From NCBI RefSeq assembly GCF_002846335.1, contig NZ_PJMQ01000001.1, positions 4,278,001-4,342,000 on the forward strand: a DNA stretch of 64,000 bases. Reading direction: 5' to 3'. This DNA is from Janthinobacterium sp. 61. Its GTDB lineage: Bacteria; Pseudomonadota; Gammaproteobacteria; Burkholderiales; Burkholderiaceae_D. The notes below the pieces were generated by a model. That model ran no database searches. It had not been told where the DNA came from and was given only the letters and a program-made list of their open reading frames with translations. Positions 10,071 to 21,227 of this stretch are shown here, in pieces (within the stretch, counting starts at the first letter, position 1; each line of letters begins with the position of its first letter). The position numbers and the translations under genes are program-made.

Positions 10071-10856
10071 TTACTTGCTAAACATCAACGCCGTCATCAT
10101 GAAATCGAGCCACCACACCATTAACGACGAAATCACCACCGTGCGCGTGGTCGCGCCGGAGACATCTTCCGGCGTCGGCTGTGCCTGATACCCCTGGAAC
10201 AGCGCGATGAACGTCACCGCGATGCCGAAGACCATGCTTTTAACATAGGTACCATTGGCGATATCTTTCCAAACATTCACGCCGCCCTGCATCTGCGACC
10301 AGAACGAGCCTTCATCGACGCCAATCAGCACCACGCCCACCAGATAGCTGCCGATGACGCCGACGGCCGTGAAGATGCCACCCAGGATAGGCATGGCGAT
10401 CACGCCGGCCCAGAAACGGGGCGCCAGCACGCGCTGGATCGGATTGACGGCCATCATTTCCATGGCCGACAATTGCTCACCCGCCTTCATCAGGCCGATT
10501 TCCGCCGTCAGCGAAGTGCCGGCGCGGCCCGCGAACAGCAGCGCCGTGACGACCGGACCCAGTTCACGCATCAAGGACAGCGCCACCAACTGCCCCAGCG
10601 ACTGCGTCGCGCCAAAGGTGCTCAGTGTGTAATAACCTTGCAAACCCAGCACCATGCCGACGAACAGGCCGGACACGGCGATGATCAACACCGACCGGCT
10701 GCCAATGTAAAACAATTGCTCGATCAGCAAGTGTGGGCGGCGCCACAGTCCACCCGAGGAGGCGATGATAAGAAAGAACGAACGCACGGCAAAGCCGAGG
10801 TCTTGTACCGAGTTGCGCAACCATGCTCCGATCGCCGCCAGGAAACGCGCGATCAT
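10071..10856 (-). CDS. mlaE: Phospholipid ABC transporter permease MlaE
   Basis: Inner-membrane permease of 261 residues (MlaE/Ttg2B family), forming the lipid-binding transmembrane core with MlaD, MlaF and MlaB. It has several hydrophobic segments and the family blocks IGSRSVLIIAVSGLFVGMVLGLQGY, LMRELGPVVTALLFAGRAGTSLTAEIG and PRFWAGVIAMP (each only named by its key residues). It overlaps mlaF by four bases and precedes mlaD by about 80 bases. Confidence 0.96.
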   Translation of the reverse strand: MIARFLAAIGAWLRNSVQDLGFAVRSFFLIIASSGGLWRRPHLLIEQLFYIGSRSVLIIAVSGLFVGMVLGLQGYYTLSTFGATQSLGQLVALSLMRELGPVVTALLFAGRAGTSLTAEIGLMKAGEQLSAMEMMAVNPIQRVLAPRFWAGVIAMPILGGIFTAVGVIGSYLVGVVLIGVDEGSFWSQMQGGVNVWKDIANGTYVKSMVFGIAVTFIALFQGYQAQPTPEDVSGATTRTVVISSLMVWWLDFMMTALMFSK

Positions 10857-11674
10857 CGGCGCGCTCCCGCATGCAAACCCAGGTCGTCGGCCAGCGACTT
10901 GCCCGGATAGTGGAACGGCACAGGGCCATCGGCCTCGGCATTGACGAACTGCTTGACGTACGGATGCGTCGACACGGCCATCTCGGCCGGCGTGCCGTGC
11001 GCCACGATCTTGCCCGATGACAGAAAATACACATAATCAGCGATGGCGAAACACTCCTTCACGTCGTGCGATACCAGGATAGACGTGGAACCCAGCGCAT
11101 CGTTCAGATTGCGGATCAGATTGGCCGTCACGCCCATGGAAATCGGGTCCAGGCCGGCGAACGGCTCGTCATACATGATCAGTTCCGGGTCGAGCGCGAT
11201 GGCGCGCGCCAGCGCGACGCGGCGGCCCATGCCACCGGAAATCTCGGCCGGCTTCAATTGCGCCGCGTTGCGCAAACCCACGGCGTGCAGCTTCATCAGC
11301 ACCAGGGTGCGGATCAGCTCTTCATTCAAGTCCGTGTGTTCGCGCAGGGGAAACGCCACGTTCTCGAACGCCGTCAAGTCCGTAAACAGGGCGCCGTGCT
11401 GGAACAGCATGCCCATCTTGCGGCGCATTTGATATAACTCGTCGGTCTTGAGCGTATGCACGATCTGGCCGTCGATATTCACGGAGCCGGAACTGGGGCG
11501 CAGCTGCCCGCCGATCAGGCGCAATACGGTCGTCTTGCCACTGCCGGAGCCACCCATGACGGCCACAACTTTTCCGCGTGGGAAATCCATTTGGAGGCCC
11601 GATAAAATCGAACGTTCTCCATAGGCAAAGTGTAAATCACGGATCTCAACAAGATTTGGCACGACGAAGCTCAC
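10853..11674 (-). CDS. mlaF: Phospholipid ABC transporter ATPase MlaF
   Basis: Cytoplasmic ATPase of the Mla phospholipid transporter, 273 residues. Walker A GGSGSGKT at 41-48, Q-loop in MLFQHGALF, signature ISGGM at 145-149 and Walker B LIMYDEP with D169-E170 are all intact. First gene of a six-gene run F-E-D-A-C-B with overlaps or short gaps. The 190 bases upstream to the gltD terminator should hold the operon promoter; I saw several TACAAT-like hexamers there but no convincing pair. Confidence 0.96.
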   Translation of the reverse strand: MSFVVPNLVEIRDLHFAYGERSILSGLQMDFPRGKVVAVMGGSGSGKTTVLRLIGGQLRPSSGSVNIDGQIVHTLKTDELYQMRRKMGMLFQHGALFTDLTAFENVAFPLREHTDLNEELIRTLVLMKLHAVGLRNAAQLKPAEISGGMGRRVALARAIALDPELIMYDEPFAGLDPISMGVTANLIRNLNDALGSTSILVSHDVKECFAIADYVYFLSSGKIVAHGTPAEMAVSTHPYVKQFVNAEADGPVPFHYPGKSLADDLGLHAGARR

Positions 11675-11850
11675 TATTTTAATGGCGTATTGTAGTGCAG
11701 AAACGCCAACCTCTGCTGAGACACCCCTTGGGACAGCCCCGGAAAGGGGAAGAATACAACACTAATGAATCGAAAGTCAGATATTGTAGTGGAAATTTGA
11801 GCTGTGCATCGCGTCACCATCCGATGACGTTCACGGCGATTGACTTGATC

Positions 11851-11892
11851 AGTAAAAATAACAAAGGCCACGTCGCAATCCGCGCCGTGGCC
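11851..11892 (-). terminator. Rho-independent terminator after gltD
   Basis: Minus-strand hairpin with 7-bp arms GGCCACG/CGTGGCC (11886-11892 and 11866-11872) followed by a T-rich run (TTTGTTATTTTT). It sits 30 bases past the gltD stop and ends the gltBD transcript before the mla promoter region. Confidence 0.75.
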
Positions 11893-11922
11893 CTGTCAAA
11901 AAAACGAACAATTGCTCGTTAA

Positions 11923-13386
11923 TTAACGTGGCAGCAGGGATGCCCCCATCAGGAACTCATCGACGGCGCGTGCGCACTGGCGCCCTTCGCGGATGGCCCA
12001 GACCACCAGCGACTGGCCACGGCGCATGTCGCCGGCGGCAAACACTTTGGCCACCGAGGTCTGGTAGCAAGCGGCGCCGTCCGTACTGGCCTTGACGTTG
12101 CCGCGTGCATCCGTATCGACGCCGAACGCTTCCAGCACTTGTTGCACAGGGGAAACAAAACCCATGGCCAGGAAGACCAGGTCGGCTTTCATCTCGAATT
12201 CCGAGTTCGGCACTTCGCTCATCTTGCCGTCTTTCCACTCCACGCGGCAGGCGATCAGCTTTTCCACCTTGCCGCCCTTGCCTTCGAAACGCTTGGTGGC
12301 CACGGCCCAGTCGCGCTCGCATCCTTCCTCGTGCGAGGACGAGGTGCGCAGCTTGGTCGGCCAGTACGGCCAGACCAGCGGCTTGTTTTCCTGTTCCGGC
12401 GGCTGCGGCATCAGTTCGAACTGGGCTACCGAGGCGGCACCATGGCGGTTCGAGGTGCCCACGCAATCGGACCCCGTGTCGCCGCCGCCGATCACCACCA
12501 CGTGCTTGCCTGTCGCCTTGATCTGGTCCTTGAGCTTGTCGCCCGCGTTGACCTTGTTTTGCAGCGGCAGGAAATCCATGGCGAAGTGCACGCCTTTCAA
12601 GTCGCGGCCCGGCACGGGCAAGTCGCGCGGCTGCTCGGCGCCGCCGGCCATGATGACGGCGTCAAATTCTTTTTCCAGGTCTTCCGGGAAAATGGTTTCC
12701 TTGGCCCAGTTGTTTACGTGGGCAGGGAAATCCTTGCCGACCAGCACGCTGGTGCGGAAGACCACGCCTTCGGCTTCCATCTGTTTCACGCGCAAGTCGA
12801 TGTGCGACTTTTCCATCTTGAAATCGGGGATGCCATAACGCAACAAACCACCGACCCGGTCGCTCTTTTCAAACACGGTGACGGCATGGCCGGCGCGCGC
12901 CAGCTGCTGCGCCGCCGCCAGACCGGCAGGGCCGGAACCGACGATGGCCACTTTCTTGCCCGTACTAAAACCCGCCGGCTGCGGCGTGACCCAGCCGTGT
13001 TCCCAGCCCATGTCGATGATTTTGTGCTCGATGGACTTGATGCCGACCGGATCTTCGTGGATGCCCAGGGTGCAGGCCGATTCACATGGCGCCGGGCAGA
13101 TGCGGCCCGTAAATTCCGGAAAGTTATTCGTCGAATGCAAGATATCGAGCGCTTCGCGGTAAGCACCGCGGTACACCAGGTCATTCCAGTCGGGAATGAT
13201 GTTATTCACAGGACAACCCGTGGTGCAGAAAGGGATGCCGCAATCCATGCAGCGCGCGCCCTGCACGGTCGCTTGCGCATCCGACAGGTGCAGCACGAAT
13301 TCCTTGTAGTTCTTCAGGCGCGCGGCAGGCTCCAGATAGTGTTCGTCCTGGCGCTTGAATTCCATGAAGCCGGTAATTTTACCCAC
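11923..13386 (-). CDS. gltD: Glutamate synthase (NADPH) small subunit
   Basis: Small subunit (487 residues) that oxidises NADPH with FAD and passes electrons through [4Fe-4S] clusters to GltB. N-terminal cysteine motifs [14 protein letters not shown] and [12 protein letters not shown] are followed by the FAD site ([14 protein letters not shown]) and the NADPH site ([12 protein letters not shown]), then a C-terminal FAD motif around [18 protein letters not shown]. It follows gltB by 81 bases and is closed by the terminator at 11866. Confidence 0.97.
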   Translation of the reverse strand: MGKITGFMEFKRQDEHYLEPAARLKNYKEFVLHLSDAQATVQGARCMDCGIPFCTTGCPVNNIIPDWNDLVYRGAYREALDILHSTNNFPEFTGRICPAPCESACTLGIHEDPVGIKSIEHKIIDMGWEHGWVTPQPAGFSTGKKVAIVGSGPAGLAAAQQLARAGHAVTVFEKSDRVGGLLRYGIPDFKMEKSHIDLRVKQMEAEGVVFRTSVLVGKDFPAHVNNWAKETIFPEDLEKEFDAVIMAGGAEQPRDLPVPGRDLKGVHFAMDFLPLQNKVNAGDKLKDQIKATGKHVVVIGGGDTGSDCVGTSNRHGAASVAQFELMPQPPEQENKPLVWPYWPTKLRTSSSHEEGCERDWAVATKRFEGKGGKVEKLIACRVEWKDGKMSEVPNSEFEMKADLVFLAMGFVSPVQQVLEAFGVDTDARGNVKASTDGAACYQTSVAKVFAAGDMRRGQSLVVWAIREGRQCARAVDEFLMGASLLPR

Positions 13387-13467
13387 GATTATTCCTTTGT
13401 ATTATTAGCTGGCGGGGAGCGGCCTGGCCACTCCCGGTCATTCATCTTGGCAATGAGCTTGGCTGGC

Positions 13468-16400
13468 TCAGGCGGCGACGGCTTGCACTTCCATGGCAGC
13501 ATCGGCAGCCATCTCGATCAACGCGCGCTTGTATTCGTTCGGGAAGACTTTCACGAACTTGCCGCGCGCCGCGGCCCAGTCGTCCAGCAAGACGCGGGCG
13601 CGAGTGCTACCCGTGTGCTTGAAGTGACGCTCGATCAGGCGCTTGAGGATGACTTCATCGGCTTCAGGCACGCCATCGCGGTGCTGGGTATGCCAGGCGT
13701 CGCGGTCGAGATGCTGTTCCGCCGCGGACACGACCTTGTCCAGGCTGACCATGGCCGTGTTGCACTTGCTGGCAAAGTCGCCGGCCGGGTCATACACATA
13801 GGCGATGCCGCCCGACATGCCGGCCGCGAAGTTGCGTCCCGTGTTGCCCAGCACCACCACCGTACCGCCCGTCATGTATTCGCAGCCATGGTCGCCCAGG
13901 CCCTCGACCACCGTGGTGGCGCCCGAGTTGCGCACGGCAAAGCGTTCGCCGGCCACGCCATTGAAGAAGGCTTCGCCGGCAATCGCGCCGTACAGCACCG
14001 TGTTGCCGATGATGATGTTATCCACGGCCCAGCCGCGGAATTCCGTATTCGGCCGCACGATGATGCGCCCGCCCGATAGCCCTTTACCCACGTAATCGTT
14101 GCCCTCGCCTACCAGGTCGATCGTGATGCCGTGCGCCAGGAAGGCGCAGGCCGACTGGCCCGCCGTGCCTTGCAACTGGATGTGGATGGTGTCGTCCGGC
14201 AAGCCGGCGTGGCCATATTTCTTCGCCACTTCGCCAGACAGCATGGTGCCCACCGTGCGGTTCAGGTTGCGCACGGGCGAAATGAAGGAGACGCGCTCGC
14301 CCTTTTCCAGCGCCGCGCGCGCTTGCGCGATCAGCTTGTGGTCGAGTGCTTTCTCCAGCGCATGGTCCTGGAATTCCACGTGGCGGCAGGCTTGGCCATC
14401 CAATGTTTCCGGCTTGTAGAAAATGGCCGAGAAGTCCAGGCCCTGCGCCTTCCAGTGCGAAATCGCCTTCGACTTATCGAGCAAATCGACTCTGCCGATC
14501 AGTTCGTCATACGTGCGGATGCCCAACTGCGCCATCAATTGACGCGCTTCTTCGGCAACGAAGAAGAAGTAATTGACGACATACTCGGGTTTGCCCGAGA
14601 ACTTGGCGCGCAGGACGGGGTCTTGCGTGGCCACACCCACGGGGCAGGTGTTCAAATGGCATTTGCGCATCATGATGCAGCCTTCGACCACCAGCGGCGC
14701 CGTGGCGAAACCGATTTCGTCGGCGCCCAGCAGGGCGGCGATGACCACATCGCGGCCCGTCTTCATCTGGCCGTCGGCTTGCACGCGGATACGGCTGCGC
14801 AAGCCGTTCAGCACCAGGGTCTGTTGCGTTTCGGCCAGACCCAGCTCCCACGGCGTGCCTGCATGTTTCACGGACGACAATGGCGAGGCGCCCGTGCCGC
14901 CATCGTGGCCGGCGACGACCACATGGTCGGCCTTGGCCTTGGTGACGCCGGCGGCCACCGTGCCGATGCCCACTTCCGACACCAGTTTCACGGAAATCGA
15001 GGCGCGCGGATTGGCATTCTTCAAGTCATGGATCAGCTGCGCCAGGTCTTCGATCGAATAGATATCGTGGTGCGGCGGCGGCGAAATCAGGCCCACGCCC
15101 GGCACGGAGAAGCGCAGGCTGGCGATGTATTCCGACACTTTATGGCCCGGCAACTGGCCGCCTTCGCCCGGTTTCGCGCCCTGCGCCATCTTGATCTGGA
15201 TCTGGTCGGCGGAATTGAGGTAGGCAGCCGTGACGCCGAAACGTCCCGACGCCACCTGCTTGATGCGCGAGCGCATGGAATCGCCTTCCTGCAGCGGAAT
15301 GTCGACGACGATCTGCTCGGCGCCCACGATGGAAGCCATGGTATCGCCCTGGCGGATCGGAATGCCTTTCAATTCCTGCGTGTAGCGGTTCGGATCTTCG
15401 CCGCCCTCGCCCGTGTTCGACTTGCCGCCGATGCGGTTCATGGCGACGGCCAGGGTGGCGTGCGCCTCCGTGCTGATCGAGCCGAGCGACATGGCGCCGG
15501 TAGCGAAACGCTTGACGATTTCCTTGGCCGGTTCCACTTCGTCCAGCGGTATCGCCTTGGTCGGGTCGAGCTTGAACTCGAACAGGCCGCGCAGGGTCAG
15601 GTGGCGACGGCTCTGGTCGTTGATGATTTGCGCGTACTCCTTATAGCTGGAGAAATTGTTGCTGCGCGTGGAGTGCTGCAACTTCGCAATCGCGTCCGGC
15701 GTCCACATGTGGTCTTCGCCGCGCACGCGGAACGCATATTCGCCGCCCGCGTCGAGCTTGTCGGCCAGCACGGGATCGTTGCCGAAGGCCAGCGCGTGCA
15801 GGCGCAGCGCTTCTTCCGCCACTTCAAACACGCCGATGCCTTCCACGTTCGAGGCCGTGCCCTTGAAGTATTTGTCGACCAGCGACTTGTTCAAGCCGAT
15901 GGCTTCGAAGATTTGCGCGCCGCAGTACGACATATACGTCGAAATGCCCATCTTCGACATGACTTTCATCAAGCCTTTGCCCACTGCCTTGGTGTAGTTA
16001 TAGATGGCTTTGTCGGCCGACAAGTCTCCGGGCAAACCATGCGCCATCTCGGCCAGGGTTTCCATGGCCAGATAAGGGTGGACGGCTTCCGCGCCGTAAC
16101 CTGCCAGCAGGGCAAAGTGGTGCGTTTCGCGGGCCGAACCCGTTTCCACGACGAGGCCGGTGGACGCGCGCAAGCCCTTGCTCACCAGGTGCTGGTGCAC
16201 GGTCGAGGTGGCCAGCAGCGCGGGGATCGCCACCTGGTCGGCGCAAATGGCGCGGTCCGAGACGATCAGAATGTTGTGGCCGGATTTGACGGCATCGACG
16301 GCTTCCGCGCACAGCGAGGCCAGGCAGGCTTCCACGCCTTCCTTGCCCCAGGCCAGCGGGTAGCAGATATCGAGTTCATACGACTTGAACTTGCCGCCCG

Positions 16401-18168
16401 TGTGGGCGCTGATGTTGCGCAAACGTGCCATGTCGTCAAAGCCCAGCACGGGCTGCGCCACTTCCAGGCGCATCGGCGGGTTGACGTTGTTGGTATCGAG
16501 CAAGTTCGGTTTCGGGCCGATGAAGGACACCAGCGACATCACCATCGCTTCGCGGATAGGATCGATCGGCGGGTTCGTCACTTGTGCGAACAGCTGCTTG
16601 AAGTAGTTATACAGCGGTTTCAATTTGTTCGACATGACGGCCAGCGGCGAGTCATTGCCCATCGAGCCCGTCGCCTCTTCGCCGGCCACGGCCATCGGCG
16701 CCATGAGGAATTTCAAGTCTTCCTGCGTGTAGCCGAACGCCTGCTGGCGGTCCAGCAGCGATGGCTGCTCTTTTTCGCCCTGGGCGCGGTCCTGTTTCAC
16801 CTGGCCTTCGGCCATCTTGATCTCGTCGAGCTTGATACGCACCGAGTTGATCCACGCTTTATACGGCTTGGCGTTGGCGTAGGTGTTTTTGAGTTCCTGG
16901 TCGTCGATGATGCGGCCCGCTTCCAGGTCGATCAGGAACATTTTGCCAGGCTGCAAGCGCCATTTCTGGATGATTTTCGATTCGGGAATCGGCAGCACGC
17001 CCGACTCAGACGCCATCACCACCAGGTCATCGTCCGTGACGATGTAGCGCGCCGGGCGCAAGCCGTTGCGGTCCAGGGTGCCGCCGATGTGGCGACCATC
17101 CGTAAACGCCATGGCTGCCGGGCCGTCCCACGGTTCCATCATGGCCGCGTGGTATTCATAGAAGGCGCGGCGGTTGTCATCCATGGTCGTGTGGTTTTCC
17201 CACGCTTCCGGGATCATCATCATCATCGCCTGGGCGATCGGATAACCGGCCATCAACAGCAGTTCCAGCGCATTGTCGAAGCACGCCGTGTCGGACTGGC
17301 CTTCATAAATCAGGGGGAACAGTTTCTGCAGGTCGTCGCCCAGCACGGCCGACTTCATCACGCCTTCGCGCGCGCGCATCCAGTTGAAGTTGCCTTTGAC
17401 GGTGTTGATCTCGCCATTGTGCGCGATCAAACGGTAGGGGTGGGCCAGCGGCCATTCGGGGAATGTATTCGTCGAGAAACGCTGGTGGACCAGGGCCAGG
17501 GCCGAGATGCAGCGCGCATCCTGCAAGTCCTTGTAGTACACGCCCACCTGGTCGGCCAGCAGCAAGCCTTTGTAGACGATGGTACGGGCCGACATCGACG
17601 GCACGAAGAATTCCTTGCCGTGCAGCAGTTTCAAGGCCTGGATGGCGTGACCGGACGATTTGCGGATCACATACAGTTTGCGCTCGAGCGCGTCGGTGAC
17701 CATGATGTCCGGGCCGCGGCCGATGAAAATCTGGCGAATGACCGGTTCCTTGGCGCGCACGGTGGGCGACATAGGCATGTCCGTATCGATGGGCACGTTG
17801 CGCCAGCCCAGCACGACCTGGCCTTCGATGCGCACGGCGCGTTCGATTTCCTGCTCGCAGGCGATGCGCGAGGCGTGTTCCTTCGGCAGGAAGACCATGC
17901 CCACGCCGTATTCGCCAGGCGGCGGCAATTCCACGCCCTGCTTGGCCATTTCTTCGCGGTAGTACTGGTCGGGAATCTGGATCAGGATGCCGGCGCCATC
18001 GCCCATCAGCGCATCGGCGCCCACGGCGCCCCGGTGATCGAGGTTTTTCAGAATCAGCAAACCCTGTTCGACGATCGAATGGGTCTTGTTGCCCTTGATA
18101 TGGGCGACGAAACCGACGCCGCAGGCATCGTGTTCATTGGCTGGGTCGTACAGGCCTTGCGCTTTCAT
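13468..18168 (-). CDS. gltB: Glutamate synthase (NADPH) large subunit
   Basis: Large subunit (1566 residues): the N-terminal class II glutaminase releases ammonia from glutamine, which tunnels to the FMN/[3Fe-4S] synthase site where 2-oxoglutarate becomes glutamate. The N-terminal nucleophile is Cys16 ([10 protein letters not shown]), so about 15 residues are removed as a propeptide. The synthase domain shows the [13 protein letters not shown] phosphate/FMN region and the cluster cysteines in [15 protein letters not shown]. The C-terminal beta-helix is repeated-glycine ([22 protein letters not shown]). The start ATG is preceded by GGAGAAG. A 1352-codon open frame runs antisense to it, a GC-rich coding shadow. 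Confidence 0.98.
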   Translation of the reverse strand: MKAQGLYDPANEHDACGVGFVAHIKGNKTHSIVEQGLLILKNLDHRGAVGADALMGDGAGILIQIPDQYYREEMAKQGVELPPPGEYGVGMVFLPKEHASRIACEQEIERAVRIEGQVVLGWRNVPIDTDMPMSPTVRAKEPVIRQIFIGRGPDIMVTDALERKLYVIRKSSGHAIQALKLLHGKEFFVPSMSARTIVYKGLLLADQVGVYYKDLQDARCISALALVHQRFSTNTFPEWPLAHPYRLIAHNGEINTVKGNFNWMRAREGVMKSAVLGDDLQKLFPLIYEGQSDTACFDNALELLLMAGYPIAQAMMMMIPEAWENHTTMDDNRRAFYEYHAAMMEPWDGPAAMAFTDGRHIGGTLDRNGLRPARYIVTDDDLVVMASESGVLPIPESKIIQKWRLQPGKMFLIDLEAGRIIDDQELKNTYANAKPYKAWINSVRIKLDEIKMAEGQVKQDRAQGEKEQPSLLDRQQAFGYTQEDLKFLMAPMAVAGEEATGSMGNDSPLAVMSNKLKPLYNYFKQLFAQVTNPPIDPIREAMVMSLVSFIGPKPNLLDTNNVNPPMRLEVAQPVLGFDDMARLRNISAHTGGKFKSYELDICYPLAWGKEGVEACLASLCAEAVDAVKSGHNILIVSDRAICADQVAIPALLATSTVHQHLVSKGLRASTGLVVETGSARETHHFALLAGYGAEAVHPYLAMETLAEMAHGLPGDLSADKAIYNYTKAVGKGLMKVMSKMGISTYMSYCGAQIFEAIGLNKSLVDKYFKGTASNVEGIGVFEVAEEALRLHALAFGNDPVLADKLDAGGEYAFRVRGEDHMWTPDAIAKLQHSTRSNNFSSYKEYAQIINDQSRRHLTLRGLFEFKLDPTKAIPLDEVEPAKEIVKRFATGAMSLGSISTEAHATLAVAMNRIGGKSNTGEGGEDPNRYTQELKGIPIRQGDTMASIVGAEQIVVDIPLQEGDSMRSRIKQVASGRFGVTAAYLNSADQIQIKMAQGAKPGEGGQLPGHKVSEYIASLRFSVPGVGLISPPPHHDIYSIEDLAQLIHDLKNANPRASISVKLVSEVGIGTVAAGVTKAKADHVVVAGHDGGTGASPLSSVKHAGTPWELGLAETQQTLVLNGLRSRIRVQADGQMKTGRDVVIAALLGADEIGFATAPLVVEGCIMMRKCHLNTCPVGVATQDPVLRAKFSGKPEYVVNYFFFVAEEARQLMAQLGIRTYDELIGRVDLLDKSKAISHWKAQGLDFSAIFYKPETLDGQACRHVEFQDHALEKALDHKLIAQARAALEKGERVSFISPVRNLNRTVGTMLSGEVAKKYGHAGLPDDTIHIQLQGTAGQSACAFLAHGITIDLVGEGNDYVGKGLSGGRIIVRPNTEFRGWAVDNIIIGNTVLYGAIAGEAFFNGVAGERFAVRNSGATTVVEGLGDHGCEYMTGGTVVVLGNTGRNFAAGMSGGIAYVYDPAGDFASKCNTAMVSLDKVVSAAEQHLDRDAWHTQHRDGVPEADEVILKRLIERHFKHTGSTRARVLLDDWAAARGKFVKVFPNEYKRALIEMAADAAMEVQAVAA

Positions 18169-18202
18169 GGGCTTCTCCGCTGCATATGACTATCGAAAAA
18201 CT

Positions 18203-18231
18203 AGAGTAGTGCAACGCAACAAAAAACTCAA
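18203..18231 (-). promoter_or_regulatory. Possible gltB promoter
   Basis: Minus-strand TTGAGT (18226-18231) and TACTCT (18203-18208) separated by 17 bases, 35-60 bases upstream of the gltB start. The -10 is a weak match. It directly abuts the RAYT-flanking repeat. Confidence 0.35.
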
Positions 18232-18242
18232 CTACAACAATT

Positions 18243-18302
18243 AGGGTCGGAGTCGAATTAAATTGATTTGCGTCTCCCTAAAAATTTAATAGGGACATAG
18301 TC
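18243..18302. repeat. REP-like repeat pair on the gltB side of the transposase gene
   Basis: Two related motifs: AGGGTCGGAGTCG (18243-18255) and AGGGACATAGTC (18291-18302). The second also forms a small hairpin with a CCCTA about 10 bases to its left. Both recur in inverted orientation on the far side of the transposase gene (19130-19142 and 19173-19184). Confidence 0.7.
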
Positions 18303-18362
18303 AAAGGAATCTCAATAAAACATCAGGAAGTGACGATTTTTTGTTTTAGCTGTACTTGCGTG

Positions 18363-19070
18363 TCAGTTGGCGTCCGCTGCGGCTGCGACTTTGCGTGGAC
18401 GGCCCCGCTTGGCGGGCAGCACTTGCCGCTGCATTTTCTGCTCCAGCGCTTGCTTGAACGCTTCGGAACCCAGCGGCCAGCCCTTCAGTACAGCCTGCTC
18501 CACGGTTTTCACTTGGCTGCTGCCCAGGCCCTGCTCGAACAGACGCAGATAGGCGGCCTCTCGGTCGAATGGCGTGTTGCCCAGCGCCCAGTACAGCGCG
18601 TGGTCGGTGATGACAGGGTCGGGACGCACACCGGCATGGTGGGCATAACTGGACCAGCTGTAATCGAGCGCCTGGCCCGCCAGACCCGTTTGCACGGGCA
18701 CGCATTCCAGGTAGCGGCAGCAGGTAAGAAAGAAATTGTCGGGATCGATGACGGAGGTTTTGTAGCGTCCCTGCCACAAAGCACCTTCCCGGCCATATTT
18801 TTGATTGAAATACGGCACGTAATAGCGACCTAGCCACTGCATCAGCTGTCCCAGGCCCGTCGCATCGCTTGGGGTGGCCAGCAAATGTAATTGGTCTGGC
18901 AACAAAACGTAGGCATGGATGGCCACCTTGAACATTTTCGCGCCCGTTTTCAGCCAGGACAGGAACTGCGCATAGTCAAGCGCATCCTGGAACACAGGCT
19001 GGTGGTTGCTGCCGCGCTGGATCACGTAATGGGGCAGTGCGGGAATGATGAGACGGGGTAAACGGGCCAT
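18363..19070 (-). CDS. REP-associated (IS200-like) transposase, HUH motif altered
   Basis: A 235-residue member of the Y1/TnpA_REP family. The N-terminus (PHYVIQRGSNHQPVF), the HAYVLLPDQLHLL core, the ALWQGRYK block, RYLECVPV with candidate catalytic Y120, and YSWSSY match the family in order. The metal-binding HUH motif reads Q60-L61-H62, so the first histidine is lost; the common form is PNHVHLL. The C-terminus carries an AT-hook-like KRGRPRK. The open frame is intact despite the lost residue, so it may be a domesticated, non-transposing DNA-binding protein. Alternatively it is a recently inactivated transposase. Confidence 0.82.
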   Translation of the reverse strand: MARLPRLIIPALPHYVIQRGSNHQPVFQDALDYAQFLSWLKTGAKMFKVAIHAYVLLPDQLHLLATPSDATGLGQLMQWLGRYYVPYFNQKYGREGALWQGRYKTSVIDPDNFFLTCCRYLECVPVQTGLAGQALDYSWSSYAHHAGVRPDPVITDHALYWALGNTPFDREAAYLRLFEQGLGSSQVKTVEQAVLKGWPLGSEAFKQALEQKMQRQVLPAKRGRPRKVAAAADAN

Positions 19071-19129
19071 GGGGAAATCATAAAATAAAGGCTAAGGCCT
19101 TGATTTTACACACTTGCGGCTACATGGCA

Positions 19130-19184
19130 CGACTCTGACCCTGTTTTATTGAAAATACGGAGAAAAACGATTGACTCTGTCCCT
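19130..19184. repeat. REP-like repeat pair on the upstream side of the transposase gene
   Basis: CGACTCTGACCCT (19130-19142) and GACTCTGTCCCT (19173-19184), inverted relative to the pair at 18243-18302 and separated by a similar distance. Shared core AGGG(T/A)C..AGTC when read on the minus strand. Confidence 0.7.
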
Positions 19185-19226
19185 TTTATGCAGCCACCAC
19201 GCTCGCGGGTGGCTGGCATCCTGGTA

Positions 19227-19907
19227 TCAGCACAGATTAAAGCTGGCCGACAGGCTGTAGCCTTCGCCATACGCACTACGCAGCGGCAAGTCCTGGCCCA
19301 GGCCCGTCTTGGCTTTCTTGCGCAGGCGGTACACGAGCATGTCGACTCTGCGGCCCGCATCGGGGTCTTCGCCGCCCATGCCGGCCACGATGACGTCGCG
19401 CGGCACGGGGCGGGTGTTGATGGTCAACAGGTGCAGGAAGTTGAATTCTTTTTCCGTCAAGGCAATGACTGCGCCCATCAGTTCAAGTTGGCGTGCGCTC
19501 ACTTTCAAGGTCCACTTGCCGGGTTCCGGCACAGGATCTTGCGGACCGACGCGGCGGTCGAGCGCCTCGATGTGGGCGGCCAGTTCAGGGAATTTGATCG
19601 GCTTGGTCAGGTAATGGTCGGCACCAAGGCGCAAGCCCAGGATGCGGCTGTCGAAAGCGACACGCCCCGTCAGCACCAGCACGCCGATTTGCGGATATAG
19701 CTGGCGCATGCGGGGAATGACGTTGAAGCCGTCCTCGTCGGGCAAGCCCAGGTCCAGCACGACCACGCCGACATTACCATGGCTCAACGCCGTCCACATC
19801 CCGCCAGCGGAGCTGGTGATATGGACTTCGTGTTCGAGCTCAACGAGGAACTCCGCCATGTCTTCGGCGTAGTCCAGATTGTCTTCGACGATCAGTATTT
19901 TCGTCAT
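19227..19907 (-). CDS. OmpR/PhoB-type response regulator
   Basis: Transcription regulator of 226 residues. The receiver domain (about 1-118) has the acidic pair E8-D9, phospho-acceptor D52 in VVLDLGLPDEDG, T80 and K102. The C-terminal winged helix (about 130-225) has LTEKEFNFLHLL and the RRVDMLVYRLRKK recognition region. The kinase gene lies upstream on the same strand with a 137-base gap, so the two probably form a two-component pair of unknown signal. It ends about 40 bases from the REP-like repeats. Confidence 0.9.
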   Translation of the reverse strand: MTKILIVEDNLDYAEDMAEFLVELEHEVHITSSAGGMWTALSHGNVGVVVLDLGLPDEDGFNVIPRMRQLYPQIGVLVLTGRVAFDSRILGLRLGADHYLTKPIKFPELAAHIEALDRRVGPQDPVPEPGKWTLKVSARQLELMGAVIALTEKEFNFLHLLTINTRPVPRDVIVAGMGGEDPDAGRRVDMLVYRLRKKAKTGLGQDLPLRSAYGEGYSLSASFNLC

Positions 19908-20002
19908 TGCTACGCCATTCTTCCGTTAGTGAGCTACCGTGGGCAAACCATGCCATTCACTTCTGCACCATGATGGACGGCACAATAGGTTTACGTCAAG
20001 GA

Positions 20003-20031
20003 ATTATCACGGTTGCCTTCAGCGGAAGCAA
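20003..20031 (-). promoter_or_regulatory. Possible promoter for the response regulator
   Basis: Minus-strand TTGCTT (20026-20031) and GATAAT (20003-20008) with 17-base spacing, in the 137-base gap between kinase and regulator genes and about 95 bases before the regulator start. It could let the regulator be expressed apart from the kinase. Confidence 0.4.
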
Positions 20032-20044
20032 GGCTTTTCCTTGT

Positions 20045-21178
20045 CTAGACAGGAAGCGGCAGCCAAATGCGGAAAAGCGCGCCGCCTTCGGGCAGATTAT
20101 GCCCCTGCAAACTTCCACCGTGCACCTCGACGACAGCGCGCGCCATGTACAGGCCCAGGCCCGCGCCCGGATGCGTGGCATAACTTCCACGGCTTCCTTT
20201 TTCGAACAGCTGGGCCAGTTCTTCTTCCCGCAGGCCGGGCCCCGCATCGCGCACGCACAGCGCCACGCCGCCCTCGGGCACCAGCTTGGCCGACAAGGTG
20301 ATGCTGCTCCCCGGCGCGCTGAACTTGACGGCGTTGTCCAACAAGATTTTCAGGCATAAGGCCATGCCGGGCACGTCGCAGCGCAGCCTGGCCGGCAAGT
20401 CCTCGTCCAGTTCCAGCTGCACGCGGTGGCTGGCGGGTACGGTGGCGGCCGCCTGCTGCAGCAAGGCCAGCGGCGCGATGCCGTCAGCGGCCCGCTCGCG
20501 GCCGATGGCCGCCATGCGTTCGGGCGACAGATAGTCGGCTATCATGGCCAACAAACGGTCGACGGCAGTCTGGATTTTCACATAGCGCTTGCGCGTGGCC
20601 TCGTCGGCATCTTTCGATGTCGAGACCAGGCGCTGGATGGCGCCGTCGATGGTGGCCAGCGGTGTGCGGAATTCATGTGACAGCATGGAGGCGAAGCGCT
20701 TTTGTTCCTTTTCCCGCTCCGCTTCCTGCGCCTGGGCGGCGCTGACATCGCGCACCGAGCCCACCACGGTGATGCCCCGCCCCATCGCCGCCGCAGCGGG
20801 CACGATGGTGGAATGGATTTCCAGCGCCAGCAAGTGGCCGTCGGCGTGCGGCAATTCCACTTCACGCAACAGTGTCAAACGGCTGGCATCGCCGTCGTGC
20901 CAGCGCTGCAAGCGAGCCGGCACATCCGCCGCCAGGCGCGCAGCGTGCTCGCGCAAGGCAGGCAAGTCGTGACCCGTCAGGCCTTGCGCGGCGGGGCTGA
21001 TGTAGAGCAATTCCAGGGTAGTGGCGTCGAGCAGGAAGGCCGCGTCGCGGCCATGTTCGGCCAGCAGGCGGAACTGCGCTTCGCCAGCCCGCGCGTGCAG
21101 CAGGGCGCGGCGCAACTGGACGAAACGCAGCGCCATGAGGATGGCGCCGGCAAGCAGCAAGAGGAGAAAGGGCAGCAT
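20045..21178 (-). CDS. PAS-domain sensor histidine kinase
   Basis: Membrane-anchored kinase of 377 residues: one N-terminal hydrophobic helix (about 2-20), a PAS domain (about 34-150), dimerisation/phosphoacceptor box [14 protein letters not shown] with H168, then an HATPase domain with the N box [16 protein letters not shown]1 VRDAGPGL and G2 [10 protein letters not shown]. There is no periplasmic sensing loop, so the signal is probably sensed in the cytoplasm through PAS. The partner is likely the response regulator just downstream. Confidence 0.9.
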   Translation of the reverse strand: MLPFLLLLLAGAILMALRFVQLRRALLHARAGEAQFRLLAEHGRDAAFLLDATTLELLYISPAAQGLTGHDLPALREHAARLAADVPARLQRWHDGDASRLTLLREVELPHADGHLLALEIHSTIVPAAAAMGRGITVVGSVRDVSAAQAQEAEREKEQKRFASMLSHEFRTPLATIDGAIQRLVSTSKDADEATRKRYVKIQTAVDRLLAMIADYLSPERMAAIGRERAADGIAPLALLQQAAATVPASHRVQLELDEDLPARLRCDVPGMALCLKILLDNAVKFSAPGSSITLSAKLVPEGGVALCVRDAGPGLREEELAQLFEKGSRGSYATHPGAGLGLYMARAVVEVHGGSLQGHNLPEGGALFRIWLPLPV

Positions 21179-21227
21179 GCTTTATACCTGGCAAGAAAGA
21201 ATCGCCAAGTATAAGCGTGCGGTGCCC

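Larger units (their letters stand above)
18243..19184. mobile_element. RAYT-type unit: transposase gene bracketed by inverted REP-like motifs
   Basis: The unit consists of one tyrosine-HUH-type transposase gene with two AGGG-core motifs on each side. The left motifs match the right motifs as reverse complements (12 of 13 and 11 of 12 bases). This is the arrangement of REP-associated tyrosine transposases and their cognate REP elements, not of a classical IS with terminal repeats. I saw no target-site duplication. Confidence 0.6.

Noticed and set aside
14131..18189. Open frame of 1352 codons on the plus strand
   Set aside because: It lies entirely antisense to gltB; high GC third positions keep the complementary frame open. 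Its His/Gln/Arg/Ala-heavy composition is typical of such shadows.
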